Assembly: GCA_003449615.1 (NCBI GenBank) | Contig: DMHA01000390.1 | Location: forward strand, 5,131 to 24,909 | Direction: 5' to 3' | Source of the DNA: Flavobacterium sp. | Lineage (GTDB): Bacteria > Bacteroidota > Bacteroidia > Flavobacteriales > Flavobacteriaceae | DNA length: 19,779 nucleotides | Shown: piece by piece, positions 5,900 through 14,588 of the stretch | Layout of the letters: each line of letters begins with the position of its first letter | How positions within the stretch are numbered: position 1 is the stretch's first letter | Notes under the pieces: generated by a model | The model's input: only the letters and a program-made list of their open reading frames with translations | The model's database searches: none | Told to the model about the DNA's origin: nothing | Position numbers and translations under genes: made by a program

Positions 5900-7477
5900 T
5901 TAATTATATTTTGCTGAAATTTCTTTTGCTACTGCTTCCAAAACATCTGTAATTTCGTCAGTAAGTTTTCCTGCTTTCAAAGCATCTAGCGTAGCTCTGT
6001 GTTTGTTGTTCAAGTATTCTAAATAATCTTTTTCGAATTCTTTCACTTTATTTACTGGAACATTACGCAATAAGTTTTTAGAACCTGCATAGATGATAGC
6101 CGTTTGATTTTCAACAGTATAAGGGTCATTTAGATTTTGTTTCAAAATCTCCACGTTTCTTTTTCCTTTTTCAATAACGTTCAAAGTAACAGCATCCAAA
6201 TCAGAACCAAACTTAGCAAATGCTTCCAATTCACGGAATTGTGCTTGGTCAAGTTTTAAAGTTCCTGCCACTTTTTTCATCGATTTAATTTGAGCGTTAC
6301 CACCCACACGAGATACTGAAATACCTACGTTGATGGCTGGACGAACTCCTGAATTGAACAAATCTCCATCCAAGAAAATCTGACCATCAGTAATCGAAAT
6401 TACATTCGTTGGAATGTAAGCAGATACGTCACCCGCTTGCGTTTCGATAATTGGCAAAGCCGTTAATGAACCACCACCTTTTACAATACTTTTCAACGAA
6501 TCTGGTAAATCGTTCATGTCTTTAGCGATACTATCATCGGCAATTACTTTACAAGCTCTTTCCAATAAACGAGAGTGCAAGTAGAAAACGTCTCCAGGAT
6601 AAGCCTCACGTCCCGGTGGTCTTCTTAATAAAAGAGAAACCTCACGATACGCCACAGCTTGTTTTGATAAATCATCATAAACTATCAAAGCGGGACGACC
6701 TGAATCTCTGAAATATTCACCAATTGCAGCACCAGCCATAGGAGCATAAACTTGCATTGGCGCTGGGTCAGAAGCATTGGCAGCCACAATAACTGTGTAA
6801 GCCATGGCGCCTTTTTCTTCCAACATTTTGGCAATTCCTGCTACCGTTGACGCTTTTTGTCCAATGGCAACATAGATACAAAACACAGGTTTTCCTGCAT
6901 CGTAAAATTCTTTTTGATTCAAAATGGTATCCAAACAAACGGTAGATTTACCTGTTTGACGGTCGCCAATAACTAGCTCACGTTGTCCACGACCTACTGG
7001 AATCATTGCGTCAACGGCTTTGACACCAGTTTGTAATGGTTCGGTAACGGGTTGACGGAAGATAACTCCAGGCGCTTTTCTTTCTAATGGCATTTCGAAT
7101 AATTCGCCTGTAATTGGGCCTTTTCCATCAATTGGAAAACCAAGAGTATTTACAACACGACCTACCATTCCTTCTCCTGTTTTAAGAGAGGCAATACGTT
7201 GTGTTCTTTTTACAGTTGAACCTTCTTTGATTCCTGTTGATGGTCCTAAAAGTACCACACCCACATTGTCTTCTTCAAGATTCAAAACAATCGCCTCAAG
7301 ACCATTGTCAAATTCTACCAATTCTCCGTATTGAACATTAGAAAGTCCGTAAACACGAGCAATTCCATCTCCTACATTGAGTACTGAACCCACTTCTTCA
7401 AGTGTTGCTCCTGATTCGAATCCTTCTACTTGTTTTTTTAATATTGCTGAAATTTCAGCAGGTTTAATTTCCGCCAT
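5900..7477 (-). CDS. atpA: ATP synthase F1 subunit alpha
   Basis: Non-catalytic nucleotide-binding subunit of the F1 hexamer. 525 residues, normal for the family. Order: N-terminal helix contacting subunit delta (residues 1-25), beta-barrel ([14 protein letters not shown]), the central ATPase core with the P-loop GDRQTGKST at 171-179, the [16 protein letters not shown] block, [20 protein letters not shown], and [15 protein letters not shown] carrying the arginine finger that reaches the catalytic beta site. The beta subunit gene is not in the window, in line with the split atp loci of this phylum. The gene follows a PIN toxin gene by 26 bases instead of following atpH directly, and precedes atpG. 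Confidence 0.98.
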   Translation of the reverse strand: MAEIKPAEISAILKKQVEGFESGATLEEVGSVLNVGDGIARVYGLSNVQYGELVEFDNGLEAIVLNLEEDNVGVVLLGPSTGIKEGSTVKRTQRIASLKTGEGMVGRVVNTLGFPIDGKGPITGELFEMPLERKAPGVIFRQPVTEPLQTGVKAVDAMIPVGRGQRELVIGDRQTGKSTVCLDTILNQKEFYDAGKPVFCIYVAIGQKASTVAGIAKMLEEKGAMAYTVIVAANASDPAPMQVYAPMAGAAIGEYFRDSGRPALIVYDDLSKQAVAYREVSLLLRRPPGREAYPGDVFYLHSRLLERACKVIADDSIAKDMNDLPDSLKSIVKGGGSLTALPIIETQAGDVSAYIPTNVISITDGQIFLDGDLFNSGVRPAINVGISVSRVGGNAQIKSMKKVAGTLKLDQAQFRELEAFAKFGSDLDAVTLNVIEKGKRNVEILKQNLNDPYTVENQTAIIYAGSKNLLRNVPVNKVKEFEKDYLEYLNNKHRATLDALKAGKLTDEITDVLEAVAKEISAKYN

Positions 7478-7503
7478 AATTATTTATATTATAATCTTTA
7501 AAT

Positions 7504-7896
7504 TCAATTTGTCCAATCTTCTATGCTTTTTAACGACATTCTGTCAAAATGTTTAGTATTATTAGTAACTAAAACTAGATTATTTACAATTGCGGTAGCA
7601 CCAATTAATAAATCGAAATTATCTAATTTGTTTCCAATTTTTTCCAACCTAACTCTTTCAAAAGCAAAACAATCTATAACATCTTTAATAGGAATGACAG
7701 TAACCTTTTTTAAAAACTCATTTAATAAGTTGATGTTATATGCTTTGTTGTTGCTTTTTTCTGCTCCACAATGCAATTCAGCAATCGTAATTTCAGAAAT
7801 ATAACAGTTTTTAAATCCTACTACTGAAATTTTTTCATTGACTTTTTTATTTCCTCGAAATGAAAAAATTATGATATTTGTATCTAGTAAATACAT
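7504..7896 (-). CDS. PIN-domain (VapC-like) ribonuclease toxin inside the atp operon
   Basis: A 130-residue PIN-domain protein. The acidic metal-binding residues expected of VapC toxins are visible: Asp5 in MYLLDTNIII, Glu40 in ISEITIAEL, Asp95 in LDNFDLLIGA, followed by LVTNNTKHFDRM, where Asn112 or Asp118 would be the fourth position. VapC toxins are Mg-dependent RNases that usually cut tRNA or rRNA. Its ATG overlaps the stop of the upstream antitoxin gene by one base (TAATG), a translational coupling signal. It lies between atpH and atpA on the same strand, 26 bases before atpA, so it should be carried on the ATP synthase transcript. The DNA looks more AT-rich than the flanking atp genes. 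All catalytic residues seem present, so it is probably active. Confidence 0.85.
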   Translation of the reverse strand: MYLLDTNIIIFSFRGNKKVNEKISVVGFKNCYISEITIAELHCGAEKSNNKAYNINLLNEFLKKVTVIPIKDVIDCFAFERVRLEKIGNKLDNFDLLIGATAIVNNLVLVTNNTKHFDRMSLKSIEDWTN

Positions 7897-8144
7897 TAAA
7901 AATCAATTATTTTTCTTTTATAAAAATTAGAGTCTTCTAAATCTTCAATCATTTCCTCAATAGTTTGGTCTGTTTTCCAAGCTCCAAAAAAATAAGAATC
8001 CGGTTTTACATCAGATTTTTCAGTAGGTTTTTCCAACTTTTCAGACAATTTTTTTATAATATCTAATTTCACTTCAGGACTTAATTTTTCAATATATCCT
8101 ATATAAGTCTTCGCTAATTTTCGTTCTTGTTGTAAAGTTGTCAT
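7896..8144 (-). CDS. Antitoxin partner of the PIN toxin
   Basis: An 82-residue protein directly before the PIN gene. The first half is helical and charged (ERKLAKTYIGYIEKLSPEVKLDIIKKLSEKL). The second half, YFFGAWKTDQTIEEMIEDL followed by NFYKRKIIDF, matches the F-GAW-D---EEI--I---R-F-R-I--F pattern I know from antitoxins paired with PIN toxins in Bacteroidetes; this segment would bind and block the toxin. The arrangement (antitoxin first, TAATG overlap) supports the call. It begins 17 bases after the atpH stop, leaving no room for a separate promoter, and I found no TAnnTTTG box in the last 100 bases of atpH. I do not see a DNA-binding domain, so autoregulation is uncertain. Confidence 0.78.
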   Translation of the reverse strand: MTTLQQERKLAKTYIGYIEKLSPEVKLDIIKKLSEKLEKPTEKSDVKPDSYFFGAWKTDQTIEEMIEDLEDSNFYKRKIIDF

Positions 8145-8161
8145 AATCTAATAATTTAAAA

Positions 8162-8695
8162 TTAATTAGACAATTCTCTTTTTAAAACTTGTAATCTGTT
8201 GGCAACGGAAGCATTGTATTGTTTATCGCCTATTCTTAGAATAAATCCTCCAATAATAGAAGGGTCTATTGTGTTTTCAATTGTGATTTTCTTATTCGAA
8301 AATGTTGCAATTTTGGCCGAAACTTTGGCTTCTAAAGCCGCATCCATAGGAATTGCCGTAGTAACTTTTGCCACTTCGACACCATTCATAATATCGAACA
8401 ATTTGTTATATTCTAATGCAATGGCATCTAAAATTTCAAATCTTTTGTTCTCCTTTAATAAATGAAAAAGACTTTTTGTTACTGCATTGGCATTGGCAAA
8501 AACTTCCAAAAGCGCACTTTCTTTTTGATCTACATTAATAGTCGGACTTTGAATAAAAGTATTCAATTCGGCATTTGTATTAATGGTAGCAGTAATCAAT
8601 GCCATATCGGCAGCAACTTGAGTAGCTACTTTTTTGGAGTCTGCGATTTCCAAAATGGCTTTTGCGTAACGAATGGCTGCTCTTGTACCTGACAT
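8162..8695 (-). CDS. atpH: ATP synthase F1 subunit delta
   Basis: Peripheral-stalk subunit that joins the top of the alpha/beta hexamer to the b dimer (the OSCP equivalent). 177 residues, normal length. The N-terminal helical domain begins SGTRAAIRYAKAILEIADSK; the C-terminal part carries the conserved TIDPSIIGGFILRIGDKQYNASV segment, the family hallmark. It starts one base after the atpF stop codon. In most bacteria atpA follows directly; here a toxin-antitoxin pair intervenes. Confidence 0.94.
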   Translation of the reverse strand: MSGTRAAIRYAKAILEIADSKKVATQVAADMALITATINTNAELNTFIQSPTINVDQKESALLEVFANANAVTKSLFHLLKENKRFEILDAIALEYNKLFDIMNGVEVAKVTTAIPMDAALEAKVSAKIATFSNKKITIENTIDPSIIGGFILRIGDKQYNASVANRLQVLKRELSN

Positions 8696-8696
8696 A

Positions 8697-9191
8697 TTAG
8701 CTTAATTTAGCGTCGCCTAACATTTTTTCCACTAATTTTACTTGAGTAGCTTTGTTAGATAATTCGTCTTTTAATAATTTTTCGGCAATTTCTATAGACA
8801 AAGTCGAAACTTGCAATTTCAATTCGGCCATAGCTGTGTTTTTTTCGCTTTCGATAGCTGCTTTTGCTTGTTCGATCATTTTTAGACCTTGAACTTGTGC
8901 TTCGTTTTTAGCGTCGGCAACCATTTTTTCTTTGATTTCACGAGCATCTTTCAACATAGCATCACGCTCTAATCTAGCTTCTTGCAAAATACGTTGGTTA
9001 TCCGCTTGAAGGTTTTGCATTTCTTTTCTAGCATTGTCAGCAGAAAGTAGTGCGTTTTTGATTGACTCTTCTCTTTCGCTAACTGCTCCAAGAATGGGTT
9101 TCCAAGCGAATTTTTTTAATATAATAAGTAATATTAAGAACGTTATAATCGTCCAAAATACTAATCCTAATCCAGGTGTTATTAAATCCAT
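8697..9191 (-). CDS. atpF: ATP synthase Fo subunit b
   Basis: Stator stalk subunit anchored in the inner membrane. 164 residues. One N-terminal membrane helix (LGLVFWTIITFLILLIILKK, about residues 8-27), then KPILGAVSEREESIKNAL and a long, charged coiled coil rich in Ala, Lys and Glu that dimerises and reaches to subunit delta. It precedes atpH with one base between them and follows atpE after a 68-base gap that contains a hairpin. Confidence 0.95.
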   Translation of the reverse strand: MDLITPGLGLVFWTIITFLILLIILKKFAWKPILGAVSEREESIKNALLSADNARKEMQNLQADNQRILQEARLERDAMLKDAREIKEKMVADAKNEAQVQGLKMIEQAKAAIESEKNTAMAELKLQVSTLSIEIAEKLLKDELSNKATQVKLVEKMLGDAKLS

Positions 9192-9216
9192 TTTTTAGTT
9201 TTTTTAAATTAAAAAC

Positions 9217-9243
9217 ATAGAGATAGCCAACCGCTATCTCTAT
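9217..9243 (-). terminator. Hairpin between atpE and atpF (likely attenuator)
   Basis: ATAGAGATAGC (9217-9227), five-base loop, GCTATCTCTAT (9233-9243): an 11-pair perfect stem. On the minus strand it is followed by GTTTTTAATTT. It looks like a leaky terminator or mRNA processing site just after the c-subunit gene. More copies of subunit c than of b, delta, alpha or gamma are needed per complex, so partial termination or 3' stabilisation here fits the need. Confidence 0.75.
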
Positions 9244-9259
9244 ATTTAATCAATCATAA

Positions 9260-9481
<222 letters not shown>

Positions 9482-9485
9482 TTAA

Positions 9486-10571
9486 TTAATGATGCTCTTC
9501 TTCAGTTGCCATACCAAAATATAAGGCGGACAACACTGTAAAAATATAGGCTTGTATTGCGGTTACGACAATTTCTATGATTCCAATAAATAATGAGAAT
9601 GCTACTGAAACTGGCGAAACCCAAACGGTTTCAAAAATAAAAATTAGTGACATTAATGCTAAAATAATAATGTGTCCTGCTGTAATGTTAGCAAATAAAC
9701 GTATCATTAATGAAACTGGTTTTGTGAATATACCAATTAATTCAATTGGCATTAAAAATATTTTCATTGGAATTGGAACTCCAGGCATCCAAAAAATGTG
9801 TTTCCAATAATTTTTGTTACCGCTAAATGTAGTAATTATAAATGTACACAAGGCCAATGTCAAAGTAAATGCAATGTTCCCACTAACATTTGCTCCGTTA
9901 AAAATTGGAATCAATCCAAAAATATTATTAATCCAAATAAAGAAAAATACCGTTAATAAATAGGGCATATATTTTTCGTATTTGTGCTCACCAATCATTG
10001 GTTTTGCGATTTCATCTCTAACAAAAACAACTAGAGGTTCTACAAAACCTGCAATTCCTGTTGGAACATTGTCTTTGGATTTTTTATACTTTCTAGCTGA
10101 AGTAATAAACAGAAATAACAATAAAATCACAGAAACCCACATCATAAATACATTTCTTGTGATAGAAAAATCTAATGGGAGTGAAGCATTTTCTGGGTGG
10201 TGCTCTTTGTTAAATTCAACAGAATTTGAACCATTATTTAGTTGGTAAATTTTTTCGTGCAGTTTAACAAATTTGTTTCCGTCTTTTTCTACGATTTGAT
10301 GACCTGAATCATCGTGATGAAATTCGCTTGAAGAAAAAATTGATAAACCTTTGTTAGTCCAAAGAATTATTGGTAATGATATTGAAATAGGTTTGTTATT
10401 CCATTCAACAATATGAAATTCGTGTGCATCTTTAACGTGATGCATAATCATTTCCTTTGCGTTGAACGATTCCTTTTTTTCTTTTTCTTTGGTTTCTGCT
10501 GCATTCAAAAATACTGTGTTAAATAATAACAACACTGTTATCAATGCAACTTTAGAAGTGTTTAATACCAT
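9486..10571 (-). CDS. atpB: ATP synthase Fo subunit a
   Basis: Stator membrane subunit that forms the two proton half-channels against the c-ring. The essential Arg is Arg291 in LMIRLFANITAGH; Glu277 (PIELIGIF) and Gln340 (VTAIQAYIFTVL) are the other conserved polar residues. About five membrane helices lie between residue 140 and the end. The protein is 361 residues, about 90 longer than E. coli subunit a, because of a signal-peptide-like N-terminus (VALITVLLLFNTVFLNAAE) and a roughly 110-residue exported domain rich in His, as seen in other Bacteroidetes. The C-terminus is EEEHH. A consensus promoter lies just upstream. Confidence 0.95.
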   Translation of the reverse strand: MVLNTSKVALITVLLLFNTVFLNAAETKEKEKKESFNAKEMIMHHVKDAHEFHIVEWNNKPISISLPIILWTNKGLSIFSSSEFHHDDSGHQIVEKDGNKFVKLHEKIYQLNNGSNSVEFNKEHHPENASLPLDFSITRNVFMMWVSVILLLFLFITSARKYKKSKDNVPTGIAGFVEPLVVFVRDEIAKPMIGEHKYEKYMPYLLTVFFFIWINNIFGLIPIFNGANVSGNIAFTLTLALCTFIITTFSGNKNYWKHIFWMPGVPIPMKIFLMPIELIGIFTKPVSLMIRLFANITAGHIIILALMSLIFIFETVWVSPVSVAFSLFIGIIEIVVTAIQAYIFTVLSALYFGMATEEEHH

Positions 10572-10607
10572 ATTTTATGACTTAAAATACTTTATTTAAA
10601 TTTTTTG

Positions 10608-10639
10608 CAAATCTACACACTTTGTTATTAATATACAAA
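10608..10639 (-). promoter_or_regulatory. Consensus promoter upstream of atpB
   Basis: On the minus strand TTTG (10636-10639), 20 bases, TAGATTTG (10608-10615), a full match to the Bacteroidetes -33/-7 consensus. Transcription would start about 30 bases upstream of the atpB ATG. It gives the core ATP synthase genes a promoter separate from that of sprE, bactofilin and atpZ. Confidence 0.75.
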
Positions 10640-10662
10640 CTATATTTTTCTTTGTTTTAAAG

Positions 10663-11070
10663 TCATTTGGAAACATTATTTTGAAGGAGTTTCACAATTG
10701 AATAGACTTCAAAGATCAGAAATAAAAAATAGGTTATGAAGAAATTGAATACATCTGGTTTTTTATCTTTTATCTCTCCAATCAAAAGTGGCAATAAAAA
10801 AACAATTACTAAAACCATTTTTAATAAAGTACTTAACATAAAAGTATTGAAAACCGTGGTTTTATCCTTTGAATATTTGTAATTGACAATTGTGTAAAGC
10901 AATACTGTTGCTAAGAGATTAAAAAGATAAATATGCCAAATAGGAAAGAAAAAAACAGTATAAGTTGCAAAATAAAACAACAAATAACTATGGCTGCAGA
11001 AAATTACAATTGCAAATAAAAAGCTTTGAGTTAAAAACGAAATTTGTCTAGATTGAAATGTTGAAATCAT
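10663..11070 (-). CDS. Small membrane protein before atpB (DUF6168-like)
   Basis: 135 residues with four predicted membrane helices (about residues 12-30, 32-55, 80-100 and 107-127), almost no soluble part and a positive C-terminus. It resembles the DUF6168 family found next to ATP synthase genes in Flavobacteriaceae; that name is from memory and unverified. Its place, after an AtpZ-like gene (one base apart) and before atpB, matches that of AtpI/UncI, which assists c-ring assembly or magnesium supply in other bacteria. I infer a comparable assembly role. Confidence 0.7.
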   Translation of the reverse strand: MISTFQSRQISFLTQSFLFAIVIFCSHSYLLFYFATYTVFFFPIWHIYLFNLLATVLLYTIVNYKYSKDKTTVFNTFMLSTLLKMVLVIVFLLPLLIGEIKDKKPDVFNFFITYFLFLIFEVYSIVKLLQNNVSK

Positions 11071-11071
11071 T

Positions 11072-11317
11072 TTATTCTTTGTCTTTTGAAGAGGAAATAA
11101 TGCCCCAAACTACATATAATATTGATAATATTACTGAAATCAATGACAAGATTATGGTAAACAAATTGTTGGTGTTTTGAAAATACTCGTCAAGTTTTAT
11201 TCCCCCGAAAGTTCCAATGCCGATAATTACAAACATTTGAATAGCAATGCTTGAAAAACGCGCATAAGAATTAAGTGAATTATTATTTCCCTTCTCCCGT
11301 TTTTGGTTGTCCGTCAT
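11072..11317 (-). CDS. atpZ: AtpZ/AtpI-family ATP synthase accessory protein
   Basis: About 81 residues: a short polar N-terminus (MTDNQKREKGNNNSLNSYAR) and two membrane helices (FSSIAIQMFVIIGIGTFGGI and LFTIILSLISVILSILYVVW) joined by the family segment KLDEYFQNTN, ending in a charged tail. AtpZ/AtpI proteins are found at the head of atp operons and are linked to c-ring assembly and divalent cation supply. I set the start at 11317, overlapping the bactofilin gene by 35 bases; an upstream in-frame ATG at 11374 would add residues unlike the family. Confidence 0.8.
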   Translation of the reverse strand: MTDNQKREKGNNNSLNSYARFSSIAIQMFVIIGIGTFGGIKLDEYFQNTNNLFTIILSLISVILSILYVVWGIISSSKDKE

Positions 11318-11690
11318 TTGCCAATGTAATTTTTGAATTGGATTGCATTTTACAAGTTGCACTAAAATCGGCACCTGGTTCTACGGATAATTTTCCTACG
11401 GTAACTTCGCCAATTATGACTGCTTTTTGTTTCACATTCAAAATTTCTAAAACTTGTATTTTGCCTTTGAATTTTCCTTCGATATCGGCATTTTTGCACA
11501 CAATATCGCCTGTAATTATTCCCAAAGGACCAATAACTAATTTTCCTTTGGAATTAAAATTGCCTATTAATTCTCCGTCCAATCTAAAATCGGCTTCCGA
11601 AATAATATCGCCTTTGATGGTTGTTCCTTCTACAATTCTATTGGTTTTTCCGAGAAGGTCTGTATAAGGTTTTGGTTTTTTGTCAAACAT
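11283..11690 (-). CDS. Bactofilin (polymer-forming cytoskeletal protein)
   Basis: 135 residues. Short polar termini flank a right-handed beta-helix with the repeated G-I/V-G-I turn pattern of the DUF583/bactofilin family: VEGTTIKGDIISEADFRLDG, GKLVIGPLGIITGDIVCKN, ADIEGKFKGKIQVLEILNVK and AVIIGEVTVGKLSVEPG. Bactofilins polymerise without nucleotides and act as scaffolds at the inner membrane in cell shape, polarity or motility. The gene begins three bases after the sprE stop and overlaps atpZ, so it is translationally tied to both. Confidence 0.93.
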   Translation of the reverse strand: MFDKKPKPYTDLLGKTNRIVEGTTIKGDIISEADFRLDGELIGNFNSKGKLVIGPLGIITGDIVCKNADIEGKFKGKIQVLEILNVKQKAVIIGEVTVGKLSVEPGADFSATCKMQSNSKITLANDGQPKTGEGK

Positions 11691-11693
11691 AAT

Positions 11694-14588
11694 TTACTTT
11701 TTAGGGGTTGGAACTTCGTTGATATTATCCTTTTGGGGTATATTTTCTTGTGGGGATTCTTTTATGACTGGGGTTGTTTTTGAACCATCATTTGTGATGT
11801 TAGGTTGCGGAACAACTTGTGTTGGGGCAGCTTGTTGTTCAACAGGAGCGGGTTTAATAAATGCTAAATACTCTGATAGGTTTTTCTTTATTTGAACTAT
11901 TTTATAATTTTCGCTCGAAATTATTATGGCTGGTTCTGTGATTTTAAAATTTTTATCCTCTTTCAAAATTGAAGCAACACTTTGGGCATAAGCTTCTGAT
12001 TTCATCCCTTGAATTACAATAAAGTTTTCTTTTTCAGTAAAAACATCATAAATCAAAGTCAGTCTCATAAAGTTTTCGCCTGTAGTGAATTTCTTGAATT
12101 TTTCTTCTATATTTTTTAAAGTTTTTTCGTCGTCTTTACTCACTTTATAAAGAACTTTCCAATTTTTTGACTCACGCTTGGCAAAATTTTTTGTTTCTAA
12201 TAAAGGAATTTGGGTGGTTAAAATTTCTTTAGCATTTTTTCCTTCTTCACTTGATGCGTAATTATCGGCTACGAACTGCATTGCTTTTTTGTAAGACTCT
12301 AATCCATTTAGTTTTCCAATAATATTGGCTTTAAGCAATTCATACTTTGGCACAATTTCATCACCATAATATTGGGAAATAAGACATTCTATTTCTTCTA
12401 AAACTGGAACAAATTGTTCTTCTTGATATAATTTATACCATTTATTGTATTCTAATTCTGCAGTTTCAGAATCAGTGGCTGTGTTTGGGGTTTTGTTGTT
12501 TATAATTTGTGCATATCGAGAATCGGGATATTGGCTAGAGATTCGGCTTTTTATCTCTTCGGCTTTGGCAACATCAATAATTTGATATATTTTATATAGA
12601 TTATACAACGTTGGCAGCACCAATTTCTCTTCTGGGTTTTGTTTTAATAATTTTTCTAACTTTTGGCTTGCCAATTTATATTCTTTGAATTTTTCTTTAT
12701 AAATGACCCCAAGTTGATAATAGACAAAGTTTCTTTCTTTGGCAATACTATCAATTTCAACTTGAGTTTTAGGAAGTTTTTCGATATAAAATGCAGTAGT
12801 ATATTCAGGTGGTGTTGATTCAATAGCTTGTTTTTCTGGATTTTGATCTCCAGAACCCGAAATATTTTCAATGGCATCAGCAATCTCTGTATTGGTTTTG
12901 ATGGTGGGCAATTTCCAATTTCCTGTCAAATCCCTATTTCCAAATTTTTTCTTAAATTCTACTTTCCCTAAAGCCACCGTTGACGGGTTGTAAAAATAGA
13001 AGACATTAGCAGAGCTTTTTGGCGAAATCCCTTTTACAGCAGGAGGTGCAAGAGAATTCTTGGAAGGGGTTTGTCTGCCTTGTTGCATTCCTGAATTAGG
13101 ATCGTCATCGGACGAGAATTGATTGTTGGCGTCAATGTTTTTTTGAATTTGTTTTTGTTTTTCTTCTAACAATTTCTTTTCTTCTTCGGCCTTTTTTAAT
13201 TTGGCAATATATGCTTCATAGTATAAAACTTTATCATTATCGCTCATGGCTACTACATTCAAAATACTATCATTTACTTTTGCAATAGTTTCAAATTCAA
13301 TCACTTCGTCTAAATCTTTTCTGACTTTCTTGATGTGAATGTATTCTCTAGTTTTAACATCCAGTTTAACTAAAGTACTATCATAATATTTGGCTGCCAT
13401 AAAAAAATCGGTGTTTTTGAAATACATGTCTCCAAGATTCCGATAATTAGAAGCAATTAAATAATTGTCAGTAGAATTTGATTTTAAAGAAGCATTATAA
13501 AATTTTTTGGCCAATTCTTGATCATTATTTTTGTCGTAAAAAACTCCCATTTCATAAAATAAAAACCCCTTGAAAGGTCTGTTTTCTCGGTCGGCAATTA
13601 ACTTGTCATATTTTATTACAAATTCCTCTTTGTCGTCATTTTCAAAATCAAATAATTGGGCTTTTTTGGCGTGAGCTTGAATAAGAAAAACTCTATCGAT
13701 TTTTCTATTCATGTCAATTACGCTCTGATAATAAATCAAGGCGGTATCTTTTATTCCCAATTCTTGATACAATTGCCCAATAATAAAGCGATAACGTCCC
13801 TTTTCAGCATTGTTCTTGGTGTAATTTTCGGCAATTTTTAGTTTTACAATAGCACTGTCTTTTTGTTCTAAATTCAAAAACGATTCAGCCAAAAGTGCAT
13901 TGGCATCGGCAATAACTTGTTTATTAATCTTTTTTCCTTTCGACCGTTTGCTGTTGTTATTTACAATTTTACCATCCTTTTCTAGCGATATATTGGTGGT
14001 TTCTTTGGTAGTCTTCGCTTGTTTAAAGCCTTTTTCTTCAAGAAGTTTGCTGATGTTTTTTATAACTTGTTCGTCATTTCCTAAACGCAAATTGGTTTTT
14101 TCACGCCAAATTTTGGCTTGTTGGATATTACTGCTTGTAGGATATTTGTATAAAATATAATTGAAGGCCTCAAGAGCTGGAAAAAAGCGTTGGTCATAAT
14201 ACCTTGATTTCCCTAAAAGCAAATAAGCTTCGTCTATTTGATAATTTTTTTCCTGACCAGCAATGTTCATCGAATGTTTTTGAACGGCTTTAGCAGCTTT
14301 GGCTTCTGCCACTTCAAAATCGGGATTTTTAGAGTTTTCATTTTCAGAGTTGTCCTCTTTTATCTCCATCTTTTCGACAGGCAACCGTTTCCAGAAATTG
14401 TCTTTTTGGTTGGTTTTAATATTCATAACCCCTTTGTCTAAAGCAAGTTGGCCATTAAATAAAACATTGTCTCTGGTGGTCAAAGCGTGGTAATTCCTGG
14501 ACAAAATAGTGTCTTTCTTAGTAGAGCAGCCTACAAAAAAAACAAAAAGGAATATAAAGAAAGCGAGTTTGAATATCTTAGTTTTCAA
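11694..14588 (-). CDS. sprE: Gliding/type IX secretion lipoprotein SprE (PorW)
   Basis: 964 residues, a lipoprotein with lipobox FVGC (Cys21) after a hydrophobic leader. The opening NYHALTTRDNVLFNGQLALD...DNFWKRLPVEKMEI fits SprE/PorW, the tetratricopeptide lipoprotein needed for type IX secretion and gliding. TPR-like helical pairs occur throughout (for example ANALLAESFLNLEQKDSAIV, FLFYEMGVFYDKNNDQELAK, YYQLGVIYKEKFKEYKLASQ). A charged coiled coil lies near residues 455-485, and the tail is proline-rich. The only in-frame start that keeps the signal peptide is a TTG at 14588; an in-frame TAA lies just upstream. It heads the unit sprE, bactofilin, atpZ. Confidence 0.85.
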   Translation of the reverse strand: MKTKIFKLAFFIFLFVFFVGCSTKKDTILSRNYHALTTRDNVLFNGQLALDKGVMNIKTNQKDNFWKRLPVEKMEIKEDNSENENSKNPDFEVAEAKAAKAVQKHSMNIAGQEKNYQIDEAYLLLGKSRYYDQRFFPALEAFNYILYKYPTSSNIQQAKIWREKTNLRLGNDEQVIKNISKLLEEKGFKQAKTTKETTNISLEKDGKIVNNNSKRSKGKKINKQVIADANALLAESFLNLEQKDSAIVKLKIAENYTKNNAEKGRYRFIIGQLYQELGIKDTALIYYQSVIDMNRKIDRVFLIQAHAKKAQLFDFENDDKEEFVIKYDKLIADRENRPFKGFLFYEMGVFYDKNNDQELAKKFYNASLKSNSTDNYLIASNYRNLGDMYFKNTDFFMAAKYYDSTLVKLDVKTREYIHIKKVRKDLDEVIEFETIAKVNDSILNVVAMSDNDKVLYYEAYIAKLKKAEEEKKLLEEKQKQIQKNIDANNQFSSDDDPNSGMQQGRQTPSKNSLAPPAVKGISPKSSANVFYFYNPSTVALGKVEFKKKFGNRDLTGNWKLPTIKTNTEIADAIENISGSGDQNPEKQAIESTPPEYTTAFYIEKLPKTQVEIDSIAKERNFVYYQLGVIYKEKFKEYKLASQKLEKLLKQNPEEKLVLPTLYNLYKIYQIIDVAKAEEIKSRISSQYPDSRYAQIINNKTPNTATDSETAELEYNKWYKLYQEEQFVPVLEEIECLISQYYGDEIVPKYELLKANIIGKLNGLESYKKAMQFVADNYASSEEGKNAKEILTTQIPLLETKNFAKRESKNWKVLYKVSKDDEKTLKNIEEKFKKFTTGENFMRLTLIYDVFTEKENFIVIQGMKSEAYAQSVASILKEDKNFKITEPAIIISSENYKIVQIKKNLSEYLAFIKPAPVEQQAAPTQVVPQPNITNDGSKTTPVIKESPQENIPQKDNINEVPTPKK

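Noticed and set aside
11318..11374. Longer AtpZ start at 11374
   Set aside because: It would add 19 residues read entirely within the bactofilin gene and unlike the family; the ATG at 11317 gives a normal AtpZ.
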